The notes below the pieces were generated by a model, which was not told the origin of the DNA, did not search any database, and worked only from the letters and a program-made list of their open reading frames with translations. From Pseudomonas sp. CCI4.2 (GTDB lineage Bacteria; Pseudomonadota; Gammaproteobacteria; Pseudomonadales; Pseudomonadaceae): a DNA stretch of 64,000 nucleotides. The translations under genes were made by a program, and so were the position numbers. Positions within the stretch are counted from its first letter, which is position 1, and the number at the start of each line of letters is the position of its first letter. Positions 58,151 to 64,000 of the stretch are shown here, one piece after another. The stretch spans positions 689,001 to 753,000 of the forward strand of contig NZ_CP133781.1 of assembly GCF_034350045.1 (NCBI RefSeq), given 5' to 3'.

Positions 58151-60409
58151 TTATGGCGCGTTTTCTATCAATAACGCATCTACCCGCTGGAATCCGCGAG
58201 GCAGCTTGTTCCCGCGACGGCCGCGCTCACCTTTGTAGTGCTCCAGGTCATCAGCCTTGAGCGATAGCGTGCGTTTGCCTGCTTGCAGAACTAATGTTTT
58301 GCCTTCGGGTATGACCGCCAGATCCGTCACGTACTCTTCGCGGCTGGCCACACGCTCGCCGAGGATACCGATGATCTTGTTGCCTTTCCCTTTGCCTAAC
58401 TGCGGCAAATCGGCAACTTTGAAGATCAGCAACCGTCCCTCGGTCGTTACGGCGGCAAGCCAATCCTGCTCGCGATTGGGGACTGGACGAGGAAGGATCA
58501 CCTTCGCACCCTTCGGCAAACTGAGTAAGGCTTTGCCCGCTTTGTTCTTGGCCTGCAAGTCTTCGCCTTTCACGACGAAGCCATAACCGGCATCAGAAGC
58601 AATGACGTACAAGGCATCGTCGTCCGGTAGCAGCACGCACTCAAAGGTCGCGCCCGGTGGCGGCTGCAACTTTCCGGTCAGCGGTTCGCCCTGGCCACGC
58701 GCTGAAGGCAGTGTGTGAGCCGCCAACGAATAGCTGCGCCCCGTGGAGTCGATAAATACAGCAAATTGATTGGAGCGCCCAGCCGCAGAGGTTTTGAAAC
58801 CATCGCCGGCTTTATAGGAAAGCCCTGTGGCATCGATATCGTGGCCTTTAGCGCAACGCACCCAGCCTTTTTCCGACAGCACAACCGTGACCTGCTCGGT
58901 CGGCATTAACTCGTTTTCGGACAACGCCTTGGCTTCGGTACGGGAGACAATCGGCGAGCGACGGTTATCGCCATAGGTTTCAGCATCGGCTATCAGTTCA
59001 TTGCGGACCAGCTTGCGCAGCTTGGTTTCGCTGCCCAACAACGATTGCAGGCGCGCCTGCTCTTTGCGCAATTCGTCTTGCTCGGCCCGCAGCTTCATCT
59101 CTTCCAGACGAGCCAACTGACGCAAACGTGTATCAAGAATGTAATCGGCCTGAATTTCAGTCAGCCCAAACCGTGCGATCAACTCGGGCTTAGGATGCTC
59201 GGCCGTTCGAATGATGTGAATCACTTCATCCAGGTTCAGGTATGCCGTCAGCAAACCGTCCAACAGGTGCAAGCGACGTTCGACTTTGTCCAGGCGGAAC
59301 TGTAAGCGCCGACGAACCGTGCCGATACGGAACACCAGCCACTCACTGAGCAACGCTTTCAGGTTTTTGAGCTGGGGTTTGCCGTCCAGGCCGATGATGT
59401 TGATGTTAACCCGGTAGCTGGACTCCAGCTCGGTGGTCGCAAACAAGTGCTGCATCAACTCATCGAGTTCGACGCGATTGGAGCGTGGAATGATCACGAT
59501 CCGGCACGGATGCTCGTGGTCCGACTCGTCGCGCAAGTCGGCAACCATCGGCAGTTTCTTGGCCTGCATCTGCGCGGCGATTTGTTCCAGCACCTTGGCA
59601 CCGGACACTTGATGCGGCAACGCAGTCACAACGATGTCGCCATCTTCGATGCGATACACCGCCCGCATACGCACCGAGCCTTTGCCGGTTTCGTACATTT
59701 TCAGCAGGTCGGCGCGGGGAGTGATGATTTCTGCTTCGGTCGGATAGTCCGGGCCCTTGATGTGCTCGCACAGCTCTTCGATGGTGGCTTTAGGTTCGTC
59801 GAGCAAATGGATACAGGCCGACGCGACCTCCCGCAGGTTATGCGGCGGCACGTCAGTGGCCATGCCTACCGCAATACCAGTGGTGCCATTGAGCAGAATA
59901 TTTGGCAAACGTGCCGGCAACACTGCGGGCTCATCCAGAGTGCCGTCGAAGTTGGGCACCCAATCCGCAGTGCCTTGGCCCAATTCGCTGAGCAACACTT
60001 CCGAGTAACGCGACAGACGCGCTTCGGTGTAACGCATGGCGGCGAATGATTTGGGATCATCCGGCGCACCCCAGTTTCCTTGGCCATCAACCAGGGTATA
60101 GCGATAACTGAAAGGCTGAGCCATCAGCACCATGGCTTCATAACAAGCGGAGTCACCGTGGGGGTGAAACTTACCGAGTACGTCACCGACGGTACGCGCC
60201 GACTTCTTGTGCTTGGAGTCGGCATCAAGGCCCAACTCACTCATTGCGTAGATAATGCGCCGCTGTACGGGCTTCAGGCCGTCGCCGATATGCGGCAAGG
60301 CACGGTCCATGATCACGTACATGGAATAGTTGAGGTAGGCCTGTTCGGTGAAGTCGGCCAGTGATCGGCGTTCTACGCCATCCAGGCTGAGGTCAAGGGA
60401 ATCGCTCAT
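58151..60409 (-). CDS. parC: DNA topoisomerase IV subunit A
   Basis: The 752-residue protein has the catalytic Tyr127 in [11 protein letters not shown] and the quinolone-region sequence [12 protein letters not shown] with Ser87 and Glu91, the residues of susceptible forms in P. aeruginosa numbering. The C-terminal beta-pinwheel domain is shorter than in GyrA and lacks a GyrA box. With ParE it unlinks daughter chromosomes. It lies seven bases after the retropepsin-like gene. Confidence 0.97.
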   Translation of the reverse strand: MSDSLDLSLDGVERRSLADFTEQAYLNYSMYVIMDRALPHIGDGLKPVQRRIIYAMSELGLDADSKHKKSARTVGDVLGKFHPHGDSACYEAMVLMAQPFSYRYTLVDGQGNWGAPDDPKSFAAMRYTEARLSRYSEVLLSELGQGTADWVPNFDGTLDEPAVLPARLPNILLNGTTGIAVGMATDVPPHNLREVASACIHLLDEPKATIEELCEHIKGPDYPTEAEIITPRADLLKMYETGKGSVRMRAVYRIEDGDIVVTALPHQVSGAKVLEQIAAQMQAKKLPMVADLRDESDHEHPCRIVIIPRSNRVELDELMQHLFATTELESSYRVNINIIGLDGKPQLKNLKALLSEWLVFRIGTVRRRLQFRLDKVERRLHLLDGLLTAYLNLDEVIHIIRTAEHPKPELIARFGLTEIQADYILDTRLRQLARLEEMKLRAEQDELRKEQARLQSLLGSETKLRKLVRNELIADAETYGDNRRSPIVSRTEAKALSENELMPTEQVTVVLSEKGWVRCAKGHDIDATGLSYKAGDGFKTSAAGRSNQFAVFIDSTGRSYSLAAHTLPSARGQGEPLTGKLQPPPGATFECVLLPDDDALYVIASDAGYGFVVKGEDLQAKNKAGKALLSLPKGAKVILPRPVPNREQDWLAAVTTEGRLLIFKVADLPQLGKGKGNKIIGILGERVASREEYVTDLAVIPEGKTLVLQAGKRTLSLKADDLEHYKGERGRRGNKLPRGFQRVDALLIENAP

Positions 60410-60416
60410 GCAAGCC

Positions 60417-60941
60417 TCATTTTTGTGTGGTCTGGCGCAGCAGCATGGTGCCGCCGCGCTGGGTAAATTCGAGTTGTTTCATTGCACTCATACCGAGCAG
60501 TATCTGTTCGCCGTCAAGGCCGGGCAACACCATGGCACGCACGTCATGCAGGACGATGTCGCCAAGCTGCAAACGTTCCAGCGAAGTCCGGAAGCCCTGA
60601 GCCATCCCGTTGGCGGTGCTGGTGGTCACTGGCATGCCGCGCTTCAGGTGCAAGGTGTCCGCCACCTCGGCAGGAATCGCAACGTCGGTGGCGCCGGTAT
60701 CGAGCAAGAACTCCACGGTCTTGCCATTAATCTGGGCGTTGCCAACGAAGTGGCCCTGAGCATTGCTTTGCAATAAAACCTGGATATAGCCGTCACCATG
60801 TTGCGACGTCACGACCGGATTCGGGTTTTCCTGACGCTGTTCCCATACACCAAAATAACGAGTCGCCAAAAACAGCCCAGCGCACCATGCAAGGATCAAC
60901 AGCACACGACCGGCACGTTTTCCCGGTGGCGACTGGCTCAA
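60417..60941 (-). CDS. Retropepsin-like aspartic protease (TIGR02281/clan AA type)
   Basis: The protein of about 174 residues has one membrane segment ([19 protein letters not shown]) and a periplasmic retropepsin-like domain with the active-site motif [13 protein letters not shown] single DTG means the active form is a dimer. A second flap-like block is [18 protein letters not shown]. The start is probably TTG 60941, whose TTGA overlaps the upstream stop and which has GGAG in front; TTG 60956 is the alternative. It lies between the esterase-like gene and parC. Confidence 0.82.
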   Translation of the reverse strand: MSQSPPGKRAGRVLLILAWCAGLFLATRYFGVWEQRQENPNPVVTSQHGDGYIQVLLQSNAQGHFVGNAQINGKTVEFLLDTGATDVAIPAEVADTLHLKRGMPVTTSTANGMAQGFRTSLERLQLGDIVLHDVRAMVLPGLDGEQILLGMSAMKQLEFTQRGGTMLLRQTTQK

Positions 60942-61918
60942 GGCTTGGCGCTCCAACCTTCCTTGGGCGCCGCGAACCGCCAGACAATCGGCCGTTTTTC
61001 ACCGTCTGCCCGCGCACCAAAATTGTTATCGACGCCGATCCACGCGCCCTCTGCATCTATAACCAATGCTTCGGCCAAGCCAAATTTTTGCGCGTAGCGC
61101 TTTGCAGGCACCAGCGCGTCGTCAGCGAATGACCAACAGCGCTCGACTGCGCCGGTGTCGAGGTTGCGACGGCACACTTGGTAAGCAGCACGCTCCAGGG
61201 TAAATAGCTTCCCTTCGAACAGCGAAATATCAGAGAAATCTTTCGAAACGCTACGACTGCCCATTTGTGCAGGCATGATTTGCTTGCCGCCCTCGCTGAG
61301 CATTACGCAACTGCCTTTGCAATCCCAGGCGCCTTGCTCTCGACGAACCGACAGCAGCCCGCGTTTTTCACGCTCGGCTGCAAGCCACAGTTGATCGCCG
61401 GCAGGATTGATCGCAATGCCTTCGAAGATTGCATTGAAGTCCTGCAGCAGGCCGCTATCTCGGGCTTGTTGAACCACGCTCTTTGGAAGGTTCAACCAGT
61501 TCGGCGCGCCCGTGACCGGCACTTGCAACACAGAGGCATAGCCCTCGCTGACCAGGTATCGATTACCTGCGCCATCACAGGTCACGCCTTCAAAATCCAA
61601 ACTGCCGCCACGAACCAGCGCCGAGGCTTTGGCCATCGAAACCAGAGTAAATGGCAGACCACTGTCTGGCACCGGCGGCACCAGAATCGCCTGACCTTCT
61701 GCTTTCCATACGGCAGCGGACGTGTCGAGGCGGTAGAGCAGCGCATCGTCGCGATCCGACACGGTCCACAACACACCACCGCAAGACGCCAGGCCTGAGA
61801 GGTTACCGCCGACCATGCCATCGACCGCATGCTCGGCCAGCATTTTCAGCTGTGGCACAGGGGCTGCAAATACCGGCGACGCGATCAACAGGAGTGCGCT
61901 CAACCAACGTCGCATCAA
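60938..61918 (-). CDS. Esterase-like activity of phytase family protein
   Basis: The 326-residue protein has a signal peptide (MMRRWLSALLLIASPVFAAP). It then has a beta-propeller-like phytase-like esterase domain with GNLSGLASCGGVLWTVSDRD, SLDFEGVTCDGAGNRYLVSE and FNAIFEGIAINPAGDQLWLA. These blocks match the family described as esterase-like activity of phytase; the natural substrate is unknown. It overlaps parE by four bases and the protease by four, within the parE-parC operon. Either of two adjacent ATGs (61918, 61915) may start it. Confidence 0.82.
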   Translation of the reverse strand: MMRRWLSALLLIASPVFAAPVPQLKMLAEHAVDGMVGGNLSGLASCGGVLWTVSDRDDALLYRLDTSAAVWKAEGQAILVPPVPDSGLPFTLVSMAKASALVRGGSLDFEGVTCDGAGNRYLVSEGYASVLQVPVTGAPNWLNLPKSVVQQARDSGLLQDFNAIFEGIAINPAGDQLWLAAEREKRGLLSVRREQGAWDCKGSCVMLSEGGKQIMPAQMGSRSVSKDFSDISLFEGKLFTLERAAYQVCRRNLDTGAVERCWSFADDALVPAKRYAQKFGLAEALVIDAEGAWIGVDNNFGARADGEKRPIVWRFAAPKEGWSAKP

Positions 61919-63819
61919 GTCAAAACCTCAGCCAGGTTGCCTTTGGATTCGAGCCAAGTCTTGCGATCACCCGCGCGTTTTTTCGCCAACAGCATGTCCA
62001 TCATTTCAGACGTTGCCGCGTAGTCATCCAGCGTGAGCTGGACCAAACGACGCGTGTTCGGGTCCATGGTGGTTTCGCGCAATTGCGGCGGGTTCATTTC
62101 GCCCAGACCTTTAAAGCGTGTGACCTGAGGCTTGCCGCGCTTCTTCTCCGCCACCAGACGGTCAAGAATCCCGTCACGCTCGGCTTCGTCCAGTGCGTAA
62201 TAGATTTCTTTGCCGAGGTCGATCCGGTACAGCGGCGGCATTGCCACGTAAACGTGACCGGCGTCGACCAGCGGACGGAAATGCTGAACGAACAACGCAC
62301 AGAGCAAGGTGGCGATGTGCAGACCATCGGAGTCGGCGTCGGCGAGGATGCAGATTTTTCCGTAACGCAATTGGCTGATATCAGCGACGCCCGGATCGAC
62401 GCCAATCGCGACGGCAATGTTATGCACTTCCTGGCTGGCCAGTACTTCGCCGCCATCGACTTCCCACGTGTTCAGAATCTTGCCGCGCAACGGCAAAATC
62501 GCCTGAAACTCTTTGTCCCGCGCTTGTTTGGCCGAACCGCCCGCAGAATCACCCTCAACCAGAAACAGCTCGGAGCGCATAGGGTCCTGCCCCGCGCAAT
62601 CAGCCAGTTTGCCCGGCAATGCCGGCCCTTGGGTGACGCGCTTACGCTCGACCTTCTTGCTGGCCTTCAGGCGGCGCCCGGCGTTGTTGATCGCCAGTTC
62701 GGCCAGTTGCATGCCCAGCTCGGAGTTGGCGTTAAGCCACAGGCTGAACGCATCTTTGACGACACCGGAAACAAAGGCGGCAGCTTCACGGGACGACAAC
62801 CGCTCTTTGGTCTGGCCGGAGAATTGCGGCTCCTGCATCTTCATCGACAGAACGAACGCAATCCGTTCCCACACGTCTTCCGGCGCAAGTTTGACGCCAC
62901 GCGGCAACAGGCTACGAAACTCGCAAAATTCGCGCATCGCATCCAGCAGCCCCTGACGCAGACCGTTGACGTGGGTGCCGCCTTGCTGAGTCGGGATCAG
63001 GTTGACGTAGCTTTCTTGAACGCTGTCACCGCCCTCGGGCAACCACAGCAGCGCCCAATCGATGGCTTCTTTATTACCGGCAAAACTGCCGCAAAACGGC
63101 ACGTCCGGCAGACGCAGGAAATCGCTGACAGCGTCCTCTAGATAGGAGCGCAAGCCGTCTTCGTAATGCCACTCGATTTTCTCGCCAGTGGCTTTGTCTT
63201 CGAAACTGACCAACAGGCCCGGACATAGCACCGCTTTCGCCTTGAGCACATGCTTGAGGCGGCTGACGGAAAATTTCGGCGTATCAAAATACTTAGGGTC
63301 CGGCGCGAAATAGACGCTGGTACCGGTATTGCGCTTGCCAACGGTCCCTATTACTGCGAGTTCGCTGGCCTTGTAGCCATCGGCGAAGGTCATTTCGTAT
63401 TCGTTGCCGTCGCGCTTGACCCGCACCCGAACGTGATTCGAGAGCGCGTTGACCACCGAGATCCCTACACCGTGCAAACCGCCGGAGAACTGGTAGTTCT
63501 TGTTCGAGAACTTGCCGCCTGCGTGGAGTTTGGTGAGGATCAGCTCGACGCCCGAGACGCCTTCTTCCGGGTGAATGTCCACCGGCATGCCGCGGCCGTC
63601 ATCGGAGACTTCCAGCGAATTGTCGGCGTGGAGGATGACTTGCACTGATTTTGCGTGCCCGGCGAGGGCTTCATCGACGCTGTTGTCGATGACTTCCTGG
63701 GCAAGGTGGTTCGGCCGCGTGGTGTCGGTGTACATGCCCGGACGCTTGCGAACCGGGTCGAGGCCCGAGAGGACTTCGATGGCGTCTGCGTTATAAGAGC
63801 TAGCGCTGGGATTGGCCAT
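61915..63819 (-). CDS. parE: DNA topoisomerase IV subunit B
   Basis: The 634-residue protein has the GHKL ATPase blocks DNSVDEALAGHAKSVQV, DDGRGMPVDIHPEEG and GGLHGVGISVVNALS. The TOPRIM domain has LVEGDSAGGSAKQARDKEFQ and DADSDGLHI. Together with ParC it makes topoisomerase IV. It leads an operon of parE, esterase-like, retropepsin-like and parC genes. Confidence 0.98.
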   Translation of the reverse strand: MANPSASSYNADAIEVLSGLDPVRKRPGMYTDTTRPNHLAQEVIDNSVDEALAGHAKSVQVILHADNSLEVSDDGRGMPVDIHPEEGVSGVELILTKLHAGGKFSNKNYQFSGGLHGVGISVVNALSNHVRVRVKRDGNEYEMTFADGYKASELAVIGTVGKRNTGTSVYFAPDPKYFDTPKFSVSRLKHVLKAKAVLCPGLLVSFEDKATGEKIEWHYEDGLRSYLEDAVSDFLRLPDVPFCGSFAGNKEAIDWALLWLPEGGDSVQESYVNLIPTQQGGTHVNGLRQGLLDAMREFCEFRSLLPRGVKLAPEDVWERIAFVLSMKMQEPQFSGQTKERLSSREAAAFVSGVVKDAFSLWLNANSELGMQLAELAINNAGRRLKASKKVERKRVTQGPALPGKLADCAGQDPMRSELFLVEGDSAGGSAKQARDKEFQAILPLRGKILNTWEVDGGEVLASQEVHNIAVAIGVDPGVADISQLRYGKICILADADSDGLHIATLLCALFVQHFRPLVDAGHVYVAMPPLYRIDLGKEIYYALDEAERDGILDRLVAEKKRGKPQVTRFKGLGEMNPPQLRETTMDPNTRRLVQLTLDDYAATSEMMDMLLAKKRAGDRKTWLESKGNLAEVLT

Positions 63820-63875
63820 GGGGTCTCGTCGTCAGTTATTCATTAAAAGTCGGTCGCGTCATCGCGCAAAAACTG

Positions 63876-63912
63876 GATCTCCTGTAAGAGCCAACTTGTT
63901 GGCTCCTACAGG
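63876..63912. repeat. Short REP palindrome overlapping a gene end
   Basis: CTGTAAGAGCCAACTTG and TTGGCTCCTACAG form a compact palindrome with almost no loop. Its right arm includes the stop codon of the following minus-strand gene. Confidence 0.8.
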
Positions 63913-64000
63913 TTTACGTTTACAAGCTCCGGCGCGAAGCCGGCCATTGTCAGCAACACCGGCAAGCACTCGGCGAAGCCTTGAAAGCTGTGATCACCGC
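63906..64000 (-). CDS. YqiA-type esterase, C-terminal fragment
   Basis: The minus-strand frame running in from the right edge encodes GDHSFQGFAECLPVLLTMAG and then FAPELVNVNL before TAG at 63906-63908. The GDHSFQGF block holds the catalytic His of YqiA-type alpha/beta hydrolases. A gene of this type lies upstream of parE in pseudomonads. Only the last 31 residues are in the window. Confidence 0.75.
   Translation of the reverse strand, partial: GDHSFQGFAECLPVLLTMAGFAPELVNVNL

Noticed and set aside
61651..63141. A 496-codon plus-strand frame across the esterase-like and parE genes
   Set aside because: It spans two genes with clear minus-strand products, so it is not a real gene.

Overview
The window reads as a chromosomal segment of a Pseudomonas species of the fluorescens/putida type. 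The grounds are a complete azurin precursor with all four copper ligands, pseudomonad gene order throughout (pncB-nadE-azurin; rnr-rlmB-rpsF-rpsR-rplI-dnaB; miaA-hfq-hflX-hflK-hflC-hisZ-purA; orn-rsgA-motB-motA-rhdA-psd-serB-parC-parE), and many REP palindromes of the GTAGGAGCCAAC and GTGGGACCGAAT kinds. Most of it is core genome. No prophage, CRISPR array, integrase or conjugative gene was seen.

Layout. 1-4020: end of pncB, nadE, a short HglS-like (DUF1338) protein, azurin, a LOG-family protein and a small charged protein. 4021-10801 (minus): a three-gene cluster of a transglutaminase fused to a DUF2126 putative amidoligase, a circularly permuted ATP-grasp/alpha-E protein, and a second transglutaminase. 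11097-15428 (plus): an isolated 1443-residue protein with a central hydrophobic region and a C-terminal deaminase-type toxin module; this is the most unusual gene here. 15478-25232 (minus): ygiQ, dnaB, rplI, a DUF2232-type membrane protein, rpsR, rpsF, rlmB, rnr. 25467: tRNA-Leu(CAG). 25693-39202 (minus): a chemoreceptor, purA, hisZ, hflC, hflK, hflX, hfq, miaA, mutL, amiB, tsaE, then nnr up to 40689.

40753-48506: queG, a TRIC-type membrane protein, orn, rsgA, an IS3-family insertion sequence lying inside an older non-coding repeat, then motB and motA behind a recognisable FliA (sigma-28) promoter. 48714-57078: an HDOD protein, rhdA, psd, a PilZ-like protein, serB (minus) and an AhpA/SMP_2-family membrane protein. 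57265-63819 (minus): an orphan PqiC-like lipoprotein, then parC, a retropepsin-like protease, a phytase-like esterase and parE with overlapping reading frames. The window ends in the last codons of a YqiA-type esterase whose stop codon lies in a REP palindrome.

How the genes work together. The hfq-hflX-hflKC block combines RNA regulation, a ribosome-rescue GTPase and control of FtsH proteolysis. miaA-mutL-amiB-tsaE-nnr is a compact run with start/stop overlaps, serving tRNA modification, mismatch repair, wall cleavage and metabolite repair. motAB powers the flagellum. parE/parC encode topoisomerase IV with two accessory genes between them. The strongest candidates for undescribed biology are the deaminase-tipped large protein with no visible immunity gene, and the conserved but functionally unassigned amidoligase/transglutaminase cluster.
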